This document shows positions 9,374 through 20,622 of a stretch of 21,074 nt of DNA, in pieces. Source of the stretch: Oppiella nova (taxonomy: Eukaryota; Arthropoda; Arachnida; Sarcoptiformes; Oppiidae); assembly GCA_905397405.1 (NCBI GenBank), contig CAJPVJ010000722.1:1-21074 (forward strand). Reading direction: 5' to 3'. How positions within the stretch are numbered: the stretch's first letter is position 1; the number at the start of each line of letters is the position of its first letter. The notes under the pieces are model-generated. The model did no database searches, was not told the origin of the DNA, and saw nothing but the letters and a program-made list of their open reading frames with translations. The position numbers and the translations under genes were made by a program.

Positions 9374-10044
9374 GAAGCCTATGGAAGGCATTTACACACA
9401 CCGTGTGACCTGCGGTTTCGCTCACACACTCATTATGGCCAGGGATGACAGCGATCAGGACAAGGAGACTATAGACAAACTGCCCGTTTGGCCCTAAACT
9501 CGTTCTCATCCAATGCTGTATTCATTGACTTTACAAAAACGAAAAGCGGTTTTTTGATATTTAATTTATTTTTGATAAGCAGTTAATTTATATTCATTTC
9601 CTGCCAGTCCTATAGTATACCTAATCTGTCAAGTTTTCGGGTATTTTACATTTGATTTAATTATCGGTTTATTTTTTATTTAGTTATGAAATCTCATTAA
9701 TGTATTTCATTCATTATTCTCATAATGATTAGTCTTAAGAATTATTTATTAGTGAATAATTCCATATTTACCACTTTATCATTGAATTTGTCATTTATTT
9801 TATTTAATTTGAATAATGGTCTTTGTTTATACCATTATTTATTAAGTATTTTCACTTTTCACGCAGTATTAAAATAAATTAAATATTAAAATTGAAAGGC
9901 ATTTGTCGTTGAATTGATTCATTTATTATAAATTAAGTGATTTAATTAAGAGATGTTCTGATAATCTCCATTCATTTACAATTGAAATATGGATTACAAA
10001 TGTGAACAAACTTTGATGCGAAGACTCATTTGAATTACAAATTA
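9374..10044 (+). pseudogene. Tandem duplication unit 2, with orphan RCC2 exon tail (9374-9497)
   Basis: Second copy of 8702-9373. Bases 9374-9497 repeat the last 41 codons and stop of RCC2 without any base change, but no splice acceptor from the gene lies in front: the exon copy starts mid-exon. It therefore cannot be a normal last exon. The rest is duplicated 3' flank, which includes AATAAA words such as the one in TTAAAATAAATT that could serve as polyadenylation signals in both units. Confidence 0.85.
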
Positions 10045-10325
10045 ATGTTTGGCTAAACAGATCGTAACTCAAGTCAATCGTAACGCGATTGCAATATTTA
10101 GTTACAAATCTGATCGTATAGTATTCATACAGTTTATAAAATTATTCTCAAAAATAAACGTATATTTTTCAAAACATTTATAAAAAATCAACAAAAAATT
10201 GTGAGAATTAGAGAAACAGTTCAGATAAATAGGAAAAGTATTTTTAAAAAGTATTATTTGGGACTTAAATATCGAAAACTCTTAAATAACTTAATGTTTA
10301 ATAGATGCTAATCACATGGAAATTC
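10045..10325. other. AT-rich spacer between the RCC2 duplication and ABCF3
   Basis: 281 bp downstream of both convergent genes. It probably holds the ABCF3 3' UTR. No coding frame or RNA was recognised. Confidence 0.5.
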
Positions 10326-13027
10326 TTATCTAATGTTCGCCAAATCGGTTTCGATTATATGCCTGTACTGAGCGAACCCACCCTCAAGACAGGTGACACT
10401 CTTGTTATTGCAATACCAGAGCTCTTTGCACACGAGTTCAATGAGCTGCTGGTCGTGTGTCACCAAAATCACTCCTCCCTTGTATTTGTCGAGCGCTTTG
10501 GCCAACGCTTCCACAGTCTCCACATCTAAATGATTGGTCGGTTCGTCTAGTATTAGTAAATGCGGGCTAAAGACAAATACATGTATTAAATAACATATTG
10601 AGGGTCACACGCATTGTAAGCATTCGTGAATACTTGGTGAGTGTCATGATAGCGAAGGCGACTCTCGATTTTTGTCCACCAGATAGTGAAGCCAAAGATT
10701 GTAGACTTAGATCACCGGTGATACCAAAGCCACCTAAATATCTGCGATAATACTCCTCAGGCTTTCCTATTAATCAAAGAATAAATCATTTTGAGTCAAC
10801 ATTCTTGCATTAAAGCAAATACTGTACAGTAATTGAATAAATACCTGGATATTTGGAAGCCATAAACTGTAGGGGAGACATATTCATGGACAGTTGGTCC
10901 ACGTGGTGTTGGCTGAAGTAACCAATGGCCAGATTCCTGTGCGCGTGTCGTATGCCACTCGATGGCTCTAAATCACCGGTCAATAGCTTCAAAAGTGTTG
11001 TCTTTCCGGATCCGTTATCACCGACAATACATATTCTCGACTCGAGATTTGTGTTTAAATTGATTTTATTGAGAATAATATTCCCTTTTTCATAGGCAAA
11101 GGTCGCCTCATCCAACTGCAGGATCGGTGGTGTCAGCGCCTCCGGCTCTGGGAATCTTAACACTACCTCCGGCTCTCTTTCCACGGCTTCCACTTCTTCG
11201 AGTCGTTCCAGTGCTTTGATTTTGCTCTGAACCTAATGTTTGATAAATGGTATAGAAATTAGTACCAAATTCTCGGGTGAAGCGATTAGTTAACACTGAT
11301 AACAGATCCAGTGGTAGACTTACCAGTGAAGCCCTTTTGGCGTTATATCTAAACTTATCGATAAACTCCTGGACGTGTTGTTTGTATGCCTGTTGTGCCT
11401 CGTATTCTCTCAACTGATTCTTGAGCTTTTCAGTCATGGATTTAACGAATTGCTCGTAATTTCCTCTATAATTGTCAAGACGTTGCGAATGGAAGTGCAG
11501 TACATCTGTGGGCACAGACGCCAAGAATGTGCGGTCGTGTGACACCACTAACAGTGTTGACTCCCAATCATTGATGAGATATGTTTCCAACCAAATGATG
11601 GCTTTCATGTCCAACATGTTTGTCGGTTCGTCCAGAAGGAGTAGGTCTGGCCTCGAGAACAGAGCCCGAGCTAAAGCTATTCTCATTCTCCAACCGCCGG
11701 AAAAGGCTTTTGTCTCACGATTTTGCATTTCGGGTGTAAATCCCAGACCTTATTATAGGTATGAATAAAATTGCAATAAAACATAATGAATGCCAACATG
11801 TATTGAATATATGCCGTACCGGACAGTATGATTGAAGCTCTGGCCGGTGCCTTATCGGCTTCGATAGCAGCCAAGTGTTGGTAGACTTCACTTAAGCGAT
11901 CCGTTTGTTCGGCTGTTGGATCGGTCATCGCTGACAACAACTTCTCCTCTTTAATCAAATCATTTCGGACGACATCGCACTCGAGCACAGAGTCGATGGC
12001 TTTGGTCTCATCGCCGATCACCTCCTGTTCCACATGTAGTATAGAGATGTGCGACGGAATCACAAGCGATCGGTTGGATATCATATGAAGTAGCGTTGAC
12101 TTTCCGATACCATTGCGACCGCACAGACCATACCGGCGCCCGTAGCCGAGTGTGAGTTGAGCTGATTTGAGGAGAACGTGTTCACCGAAAGCCACGTCAA
12201 AGTTGTCGATCTTTATGTCTTTGGTCTTATTACTACCCCTCGCCTCCGACTTCACGTCCTTCTTAGACATCATTTGATTGGCTTTAAGACACAAATCACA
12301 ACAACATTCAAATCAAATCAACATAACGTAGACATCAATATTGAAAACCTGTCGCCTCTTTAATCATTTGAATGACTGGTTTGAAATCCGATTGATTGGT
12401 ATCCCTTTTGTCGGCCTTTTGTTTGAGTTTCGCCTCAGCCTTCGACAACTTCTTCATGTCCACAGTCGATGTCTTATCCCTACCCGACGTCCAGATGGAC
12501 TTCCAGTCGTCGGCCGAGTCGTCCAGTCGTGACACCATTGAACCCAAATGGACCGGAGCTAAGAGACGCTGTTTAGACGCGTCACCATTACTGGTGCCAT
12601 CGCTCCTGCAGTTGGCATCAGATATCATAAGTTGTCGTAATTTAGTGGACATTCAAAGACATTATCATTAAATCCGAGACATACACATTGATGGCGTCAA
12701 AGAGTTGACCGCAAATGTCTTCAATGGATAGGTTTTCGTAGTCATCACAACACGACTGCAATACTTCGCCGATGGCTTCGCAGATCTCATCCACGGATTC
12801 AAACGTATCGCAAGTGAGCACTCCTTTCGGTGACAAAAACAAATCAAACCATTAATTGGTCGCAAAATTAGGGCAAAAAATCTGTGATTTTTTTGGGCAA
12901 TACGTCGCCGAAGACATATCCGCCGCCATCGACCGCAAGACATACCAATGATATAATCGGTTAAGTGCTTATCAATGTGTGGCAACTGTTTGGTGATAAT
13001 CGACGACAACTCCACTGTTGAACACAT
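10326..13027 (-). CDS. ABCF3: ABCF3 (ABC-F ATPase, Gcn20-like)
   Basis: Soluble twin-ATPase ABC-F protein without membrane segments; the ABCF3/Gcn20 group acts with ribosomes and Gcn2-type stress signalling. Exons on the minus strand: 13027-12946, 12823-12685, 12605-12349, 12281-11820, 11748-11324, 11232-10845, 10766-10634, 10566-10326; 2127 nt, 708 aa (human 709). The N-terminal region (aa 1-160) carries the family start ([20 protein letters not shown]). First ATPase: Walker [10 protein letters not shown] (about aa 206), signature FSGGWRMR (aa 329), Walker [13 protein letters not shown]. Linker helices follow ([16 protein letters not shown]). Second ATPase: Walker [10 protein letters not shown] (aa 526-534), signature LSGGQKSR (aa 612), Walker [14 protein letters not shown]-loop VTHD. 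All catalytic motifs are intact. The frame closes at all seven introns. The exon 2/3 junction (12684-12606) is the least certain because that segment is poorly conserved. The start at 13027 leaves 218 bp to the API5 ATG on the other strand. Confidence 0.95.
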
Positions 13028-13245
13028 TATTGTAATTATAATTAAATGTGATTTAAATAGAAATTATAAAAAACTAATGAAATGTAATGAAAACGTACGA
13101 CAAATGCCTTTTCAATGCATCCGTTGACGTCATTTGTTGAATGAATGCAATGAACGCATGTTTTGTGTGTTTTGTTAATTGCTTTCAAATCGCTAACTAA
13201 TCCACAAATGATTTAATCTTCCGTTGGATCAACTCTGTCACCAAA
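13028..13245. promoter_or_regulatory. Bidirectional promoter region of ABCF3 and API5
   Basis: Only 218 bp separate the two start codons, which point away from each other, so one short region must supply both 5' UTRs and promoters. I see no TATA box in a convincing place. CCAAAATGG around the API5 start is a fair start context. Confidence 0.6.
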
Positions 13246-15608
13246 ATGGCCGACAAATTATCCCAACTATACGACAATTACAACCAATTGGACGCCGCGA
13301 AGGACAACATCACTCAAGTCTGTAGTCTTTCACTCAATTGATCCCATGTTTTGACACCAAAAAAATCGTTAATTTTTATTGTTTTGCTTTCAATGAACCC
13401 TTTATTTAAACTAATTATACATTAGTTTTGTCCACTTTATAGTGCATATTATGTTCATTATAACGGAGTTTATATGCCATGTGTTTGTATAGAGTGAACA
13501 CAAATGTGTGTGAATTGGTGGCGATTGGCCGGTCATTGAGTGCCGGTTTGTATGAGAGTTGAGCCCAATTTGACACTTCAGTGAATGTGTGATAATAAAC
13601 CCCTTTATAGTGAATACCAACCACTGATTCACGTATTGATTGCCGTTTGCATTACCTTTCAGTTCGAGTCCTCGTATTTGTCGATATTATCGGCGGTGAA
13701 GGGCAGCCCTCAGGAGAAGCAGTTGTGCTCTCAGTTCATCTCCAAGTTCTTCGTCCACTTCCCCAACCATTACGACACAGCCATCGACGCCCTCCTCGAC
13801 CTCTGCGAAGACGACGACATCAATGTCCGTCTATTTGCCATATTTTGTGTGTATTTTATGTTTTAACTCTCATTTCGTGTCTTAAATGAATAGATCCGAA
13901 GACATGCCATCAAAGAGTTGCCGAACATCTGTCGCGAGCGCAAGGAATATGTCTCGAAAATGGCTGACGTTTTGGCACAACTGTTGCAAACGGAAGACAA
14001 TGCGGAACTAACTATTGTTAACCAATCGTTGACCACTTTAGCCAAATATGACGCCAAAAGCTTCTTCGGCGGACTCTTCTCGCAGATCTTCGGCGGCGAA
14101 GAAGTGGTGCGCGAGAGAGCCATAAAGTTCTTGAAGGATCGCTTTAAACTCATTCCCAGCGATATACTGACCAAAGAAGTGGAGGAATACTTCTTGGAGG
14201 AGACGCGCAAAGTGATGGCTGACGTAACCAAAGACGAGTTCATCACTTTTATGACACTATTAAGTGGTCTCAAGATATCGAAGTCTCTGAGCGGTCAGCA
14301 AACGCTTATGGAGATCGTGAGGGAACAGGCGGAGCTCAACACACCCTTCGATGTGAGACATGTCGTACCCTATATTTGGCGCATATTTTCTAAATCATAT
14401 CATTTGTATTTGTATTTAAGGCCTCAGACATGGATTTGGTGGACAGACTGTTGATGTCTATCAGACACGGCGTCCCGTTTTTCTCTGTATTTATAATTTG
14501 GTCTTTCGTGAGATATGTGTTTAATGTTGTGTTTTATATTTAATAGCAATTCGTTCCGTCGACTGATTTTGTAAAATATGTTTGCATTCAAGTGTTGCCT
14601 CAATTGACACTTTTGGAGTCAAAACAGGCGGGAATTGAATTGGATTTTCTGCAACTATTGACCGAAATGTCGCCCTTTTTGTCACCAAATACTGACACAA
14701 TTGAAGTCGAGAAATGTTTGACGCGAGTGTTTACTAAATTACTGGATTACATGCCAACCCCTCCTATATTGGAAACGGAGACACAGAGTACTACTAATGG
14801 AAACGATGAGCCGACCCTTCAATTCTCGCACATCGAGTGCTTATTATATACTTTCCAACAGTTGTGTAAACTTAACCCACAATTCTTGTCGGACTCGCAG
14901 CCGGAGCGGGTCAAGGATTTCCGACTGAGACTTCAATACGTGGCCAGAGGTTTGCCCTATAAATACGGTAGTTATACATTTTGATAACTAAATGTGATTT
15001 ATTACTGATTAGGTGTTCAAGGCTCTATTACAAAACTGCGCAAACATTTGTCGACAATTAAAGGAGAGGCACTTAAATCAGAGGAAAATAAGCTGAGAGT
15101 TATGGCACTCAAGACCACTAATAATATAAATACAATGATTCGCGATTTGTTCAAAAGTCCCCCGAGTTTTAAGTCAAGTATTGCGCTCTCGTGGAAACCT
15201 CCGGCCTCTAAGGCCGCCGCACCCCCTAAACTACTGTCACCTACGAGTACAGCACCGACCGCAGCAATTGTCGCTACGACTGCAGCCACTGAATCCGACA
15301 CTACGCCTAAGGCTTCTAAGAGACAGCCCATTACAGCACCGGAAGGTTCCGAAGCAAAAAAGGAGCGCACGGCCAACCCACGGCAAATATACGCACCGCC
15401 AGGTTTGCCAATTTGTTTGCAGTTTTAAACACAGTTTTAATTGTATTTATGAATTGATGTCATAAAAGGTGGCAAATTTAGCGGTGGAGTCAAGAGATTT
15501 GGTAACAATAACGGCACCCGTGGCTCATACCGGGGCGGCGGAGGATTTAGAGGTGGGTTCCGCGGCGGACGCGGATATAATCGAGGCTTTAATCGATGGA
15601 GTAATTGA
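13246..15608 (+). CDS. API5: API5 (apoptosis inhibitor 5 / AAC-11)
   Basis: Nuclear HEAT/ARM-repeat scaffold that restrains apoptosis and E2F- and Acinus-linked death pathways. Exons: 13246-13317, 13663-13824, 13894-14352, 14421-14486, 14547-14967, 15013-15402, 15469-15608; 1710 nt, 569 aa (human long form about 524). Matches to the family run the whole length: DLCEDDDINIRRHAIKELP, GGLFSQIFGGEE, VRERAIKFLKDR, FITFMTLLSGLK, DYMPTPP, CLLYTFQQL, RLQYVARGL, LKTTNNINTMIRDLF and SSIALSWKPP. The part matching the human leucine-zipper segment (KDFRLRLQYVARGL) is present. An Ala/Pro/Thr-rich low-complexity insert follows SWKPP (about aa 450-490). The last exon is an RGG tail (YRGGGGFRGGFRGGRGYNRG), as in long API5 forms, suggesting RNA binding and arginine methylation. 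The first intron (13318-13662, 345 bp) has open frames on the minus strand that look like chance. Head-to-head with ABCF3, tail-to-tail with the ABCG gene. Confidence 0.95.
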
Positions 15609-15934
15609 GTGCTTGAATAGTAAACATATTTTTTTGTATTTTCATTCGTATATAAAGTCTTCACTAATCCTGTAATTCATTGTAAGAATTGACTCTAAAA
15701 TATGAACTGAATTTCATTTTCTGTGACTCTTTTCTAGAAATAATTACCAAAAATACACTGTATTTGTCTCTTACCGTAATATTTAACTTAACCTTTTTAT
15801 ATGTGATTCTCTATTTTGTTTTGACTACTAAGCTCTCATTATTTATATGAATTTTGTTTAGTTTTTTGTTTTCTCTTTTGTCACAAAATATTTAATTATA
15901 TTGATTCCCACAATATTTACTCAAATTTAGATCA

Positions 15935-15940
15935 AATAAA
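15935..15940 (+). terminator. Likely API5 polyadenylation signal (AATAAA)
   Basis: AATAAA followed at once by a T/G-rich stretch (GTTTTTGTCAG), about 330 bases after the API5 stop. This is the usual arrangement for a cleavage site. Confidence 0.5.
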
Positions 15941-16010
15941 GTTTTTGTCAGTCATTCGTATTTCAAATGTGTTATGATTTCTACGGGTTTTTGAATCTGA
16001 AAAACTTGGT

Positions 16011-16016
16011 TTTATT
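16011..16016 (-). terminator. Likely ABCG polyadenylation signal (AATAAA on minus strand)
   Basis: TTTATT on the plus strand, about 120 bases past the ABCG stop. It is preserved in the inverted copy near 20740. Confidence 0.45.
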
Positions 16017-16135
16017 GTCAAAAAGGAATTCAATATAAAATTATTTAAATATATTAAACAGATGTACAGTAAGTATAAATACATTCGTTATGAAAGTCTA
16101 TAGATTGAACACAAATGTATTGATGACTGCATTGT

Positions 16136-18661
16136 CTACCGTTTGGTGGATCGGGTGAAGAGTGCGATGTATGCCATGGACCTGAAGACTAGAATGAGTG
16201 CTAAAAGTGCTGTAATATCTCGCGTCAAGTTGTCTTCGGAAAAGTGAAGTGTTCTGATGACTGACTTGCCGTCAGGTATGCAGGAAGTGGTGATCGTATG
16301 GTTAGTGACTTCTTGAGTGATATTGGTATTTGTCTGACAGTCGATGTGATGGATGTTATGCCACTGATTGATGACGAGGGCTTCGTTGCCGTAATAGAAC
16401 CACGAGATGTATTTAAACCACACGAAGTACACGGGAACTGAACTGTTCATCAAAGTTATAGACAGTGTGTTAGACAATTGGCACACAATTTATGTTTTGA
16501 GTTATTATTTACTCATTATTTAAGAAATATCCGCCGAATATAAGAAAGGCAACCATTACTGGCGGCGTTAGCGCCAGCGCTATCGTCACATCACTGGTCA
16601 GGCATGAGATGAAATACCCGAAACTACAGGCAGTGTTGGCCACCAACACACTGATGAGCGCACACGTGAGGAATTGGATTAAACCACTGTTGAGACCCAC
16701 CATATAGTAGAACAGAGCCACGAATAGGAATGGTAGCAATAGGTAAATGGGGGCCTGGATATATCGATAAAACACTTTTGTTACTTTCCATATGATTTAT
16801 GACAGATATTCAGTTGATACTGACCTCTGCCAACATTTTGGCCAAAAAGTATGCACTGACTCTATACATGCCGTTGTTGTGCTCCCTTTGAAATATCGGT
16901 AATTCTATACAAAAAGTCTACAAAACATATATCGTTATGAATTAGTTATGAGAAAAGTGGTCGTAATTGTCATACTTTGACGACTGCGTAAGCGTTTTGG
17001 AAACTAAGGTTTGTGGTCAACAGGAATAGCGCGCCGTTTATGTTAATAATGCCCGACTGATCCAACTCTAAGCGCCAGTATATGAAGCCCAACAGTACGG
17101 CCACAAAGACGGTCTGAGAAATTTGAGTCCTGGTCACTTTGGGCTCTCTCATCACAGACAGGTGTGACCTCCAGAGTAGTGCCCAAAACTGTATAAACCA
17201 ACTCGACTTATAAACATTTCGCCGGATCTCCAACTCTTCTTTGGATGAATAAATAAATTGTTCGCAACTTTGCGGTGGTATGGCTTCCTTGGCGTAAGGG
17301 CTGTCCGCAAAGCGATCGCATATACTCTCTATTTTATCCTTAGTTTGAGTTTCATTGCCGGGAATGACAGCCAATTGTTTGATATAGAAATCGCTGGGAT
17401 TGTAGTTATTTGGACAGAAGAGACCCAGAGTTGAGAAATATTCGATCGCTTTCTCTGATAGAGACTCCAAATGGTTACTACTTTTCAAATGATCTTTCAA
17501 TATATAATTGTTTACCTAATTTTCCCAAATAAGCCACCCTTCCCTCTGCCATAAGTAATAAGTGACTGAATATAGTGAACACTTCTGAAGAGGGCTGATG
17601 TATAGTGCAGACTATGGTTCGCCCGGAAGCCGCTAAATCTCTGAGCACTTCCACAACACTTAACGCCATAAATGAATCCAAACCAGAGGTCGGTTCGTCG
17701 CAAAACATGATCGATGGGTTCGTTAATAACTAAATGAGTTTGAAAATAGTTGTTTATTAAATAAAAGTCTATTATCACTGTTAAACTGTTTACCTCTGAA
17801 GCAAAGGCTAATCTCTTTCTCTCGCCACCAGATATTCCTCTCACATCTTCTGGTTTTCCAATCATTGTATTCGAGGATTCAGTTAAACCCAACTAAACAC
17901 AAACATTATGACAATTTGTCTACAAATTAATTGTCGTCACAATATTCCTCACGTCTTGTAAGACTTGTTGTATTCTATCTTTTCTGGTGACATCCGATAT
18001 ATACTGATCCATACGAACGCGGGATTGAAATATCAAGTGTTCCCTAACAGTGAGGGCACCGATGAAGAGATCGTTTTGCTGCACATAAGCCGAAAGGGCT
18101 GTAATGCTGTTGGCGTTGGCCATCCGACCGTTCAGTTTGACTGAACCCTCGACTACTATTTCCGACAAATTCCGTTGAGTCAATACATTCATTAGTGTTG
18201 TCTTCCCGGCCCCACTGTTGGCAATGGTAGGCAAACATAATTAATGAGGGGTACATTCAACATGAAATAACACATACCTGGCCCCCATTATGGCCATTAG
18301 CTGACCCGATTTAACACAACCACTAACTGTCCGTCAAAAACAAATATCATTTAACTACAGAATTTGTTTGTCTGACAACTGACTCACCATTTCTGAGAAT
18401 AGGCTTTGGATCCGTTTTCTTCCTATGTTTTAAGGAGACTTTAGTGAAGACATTGATGTCGTGCCACGAGAGGGACACCGGCTCTGAGATGACACTCATT
18501 TTGTCGACAATTGATTTCTTTGAGACGACACTTATTTGTTGAGCATTACTGTCGATGGCCTCTGAAATGAGAAAGTTTTGTAGAGTTTTCTTATTAACTC
18601 TCGGATCGTATGTCTCATCGAAACTCGGATTATCTAATCCTTTGCTAAATTCAATATTCAT
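16136..18661 (-). CDS. White-like ABCG half-transporter
   Basis: ABC transporter of subfamily G: one ATPase then one membrane domain, working as a dimer. White in flies pairs with Scarlet or Brown to move pigment precursors into granules; ABCG1/4 relatives move sterols. Exons on the minus strand: 18661-18388, 18326-18278, 18214-17953, 17892-17794, 17729-17516, 17454-16976, 16917-16825, 16754-16513, 16442-16136; 2019 nt, 672 aa (fly White 687). Walker A GASGAGKTT (aa 106-114), the [20 protein letters not shown] block, signature ISGGERKR (aa 215), Walker B/D-loop [11 protein letters not shown] (aa 237-247) and H-loop TIHQPSSE are intact. The rest is close to White: [71 protein letters not shown]. 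About six membrane helices lie between aa 400 and 670. The exon 5/6 junction is set by phase at 17515-17455 (GTAAAC..ATCAG), giving AYLGKLEKAIEYF; other acceptors nearby break the frame. Substrate cannot be read from sequence. Confidence 0.93.
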
Positions 18662-20428
18662 TGTCTTATAGTTACTGAAGAGCGAATGAAATTTAATATC
18701 TTGTATCTAAAGAGTTTTCAATCAATTTGTTTGTCAAAAGTTTCCGAACATAAATCAAATGCAATCTACAAAACACTATAAACTAACTTATGATATACCC
18801 TCCTATCAATTGACCCCAAGATTTGATATTTAATTAAATTATATGTTTTATACCGCATATCAAGTCTCACAAAGAACTCGATAATTAATTTTTTATATGA
18901 AAATCCAAATGCAATTATTGGAAGCGTTATTATGTTAACAATTGTCACATTCATTGAGTTCCTATTGAATAGTTATTTATTTTTTCAAGTCACTAGTATG
19001 TGCTCAAAATGACATTGCGATCAAATGTGTTTCATATGAATTCAAATGTAATTATAAGAGTAATGCAAAGAAAAGTGATCTAAAAGTAAAGTGAATCCAA
19101 TAATCGTTGTGAACTGACCTCAAAAAATAAGACATTTTGTGTAAAAATTCGCTTTCATTCAGCATTTGGTGCTCTCATTAAACATACATTCAAAGTAAAT
19201 GACAATTTTTGGGCAAAAAATTTGTTTGCTATTCAAGTGAATGTTTGGTTTCAGTTCAAGTGATTTCAATGTAATCGTAGCACAAGTATTGTTCAGTACT
19301 TTGACTCCACTTCTAATCTAATTATTACTTTTTATGATTATTATTATATAATCTATGAAAATGTAATTAATTAGTCCAGACATTGATCTACACTATTATA
19401 TTAGGAGTTTTGTTGTTTTTATCATTTTATTAACAACTGATGTCTACACCAAATACAAAATGAATTACGAATTTTGATAAAAATAGGAAAACAATATAAA
19501 AGTCACATAAACTTCACTTAATTATATTCAACACTTGTATTGACAGACAGATTGTGTTTACAAATCAATTATATTAATACAATACTCGTAGACAACAAAG
19601 CATTACAACAAGTCTTAGCCAACAAAATGTTGATTCAAAACTGAAATGATTGTAAAACTGGTATTACAACCATTGCATGGCATCTGAAATTTGCCCGCAA
19701 AATGCTTTCTCATTATGAAATTTAATGTAATTTATATAATCTCTACTTTTTCAATGTTTCGAGTTTATACTAGTTTTAGTTTCCTTTATATAATATTTTT
19801 TCAATAATATGTCATTAAAATTTACATTTTTTTGTAAAATAATACCTGTATACAATTTATTATAAGGTACAAAAAACCATTAAAATTAATAATGGTAGCA
19901 TGCTATATTTCGACTAGATTTTAAAATGAATTACAATGACAAACTGCCGGCTTATGTAGTCTAAACTGTGGTATTAACACAATTGAGTTAAAATGAAATT
20001 GCAATTAAATATCATGGTTAATTGTAGGGACAAATAAGTTACATACCAATCAATTGCTGACAACCACTTAACATCTGATTGCATTGAAATGATTGAAAAT
20101 GGTTTTTATAAACATTAAAGTATTTAATAATTGATGATTCATTCAATTAGTCAATGATTTACATTTTAAATAGTTGTCAATTATTGTAGTGGGAGACTTT
20201 TCAAACTATTATTTAGGTTATCATAATTGTATTTCAATTTCAATTGTTATTATAAATTCATAGCTTACTTTGCAAATTGCAATGCTTATATTTTCATGAC
20301 AATAGTTATAATAGATTATACAATATACTGAAATACATTTCGGTGTATTATTTAGACATTAAAATATAATATTTAGATTTAAATATCTCTTACATAACGA
20401 GTGTTTGTGTCAAAGAGGAAGTGTTGTA
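18662..20428. other. AT-rich region upstream of the ABCG gene, no gene seen
   Basis: About 1.77 kb of AT-rich DNA. The part next to 18661 must hold the ABCG promoter and 5' UTR, possibly with a 5' non-coding exon. Open frames are few and short (for instance 18766-18954, minus) and resemble nothing. No tRNA fold, tandem array or transposon end was noticed. Confidence 0.55.
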
Positions 20429-20622
20429 ACCAATATCACTCAAGAAGTCACTAACCATACGATCACCACTTCCTGCATACCTGACGGCAAGTCAGTCATC
20501 AGAACACTTCACTTTTCCGAAGACAACTTGACGCGAGATATTACAGCACTTTTAGGGCTCATTCTAGTCTTCAGGTCCATGGCATACATCGCACTCTTCA
20601 CCCGATCCACCAAACGGTAGAC
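20429..20622 (+). pseudogene. Partial copy of the last ABCG exon
   Basis: On the plus strand this reads [19 protein letters not shown] ... [11 protein letters not shown] and stop, the final 63 or so codons of the ABCG protein with one change (LLALIL to LLGLIL). No acceptor or upstream exons accompany it in the window. It is a fragment: either a partial gene copy or a misplaced allele. Confidence 0.88.

Larger units (their letters stand above)
15609..16135. other. Convergent 3' UTR region of API5 and the ABCG gene
   Basis: 527 bp between two stop codons facing each other, AT-rich. It holds one good polyadenylation word for each strand (listed separately). Most of it is repeated in inverted orientation at the window end. 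Confidence 0.7.
15657..16327 (+). repeat. Inverted duplication, left arm (671 bp)
   Basis: Covers the API5/ABCG convergent spacer and the last ~190 coding bases of the ABCG gene. Its reverse complement matches 20429-21074 at about 98%. The left arm carries 25 extra bases near 15815-15840 that the right arm lacks. Confidence 0.94.

Noticed and set aside
13411-13632. Minus-strand open frames of about 70 codons
   Set aside because: They lie inside API5 intron 1, have low-complexity AT-driven composition and resemble nothing known.
17455-17515. A frameshift in the ABCG gene after AYLGKL
   Set aside because: Nearby acceptors break the frame, but the acceptor ending at 17455 gives a 61-bp intron, correct phase and a good match to White.
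18766-18954. Minus-strand open frame of 62 codons upstream of the ABCG gene
   Set aside because: AT-rich, I/Y/K-rich translation with no family likeness and no splice link to ABCG exon 1.
18662-20428. Transposon, CRISPR array, tRNA or other RNA gene in the long AT-rich region
   Set aside because: I found no terminal inverted repeats, regular spacers, cloverleaf pattern or transposase or reverse-transcriptase residues.
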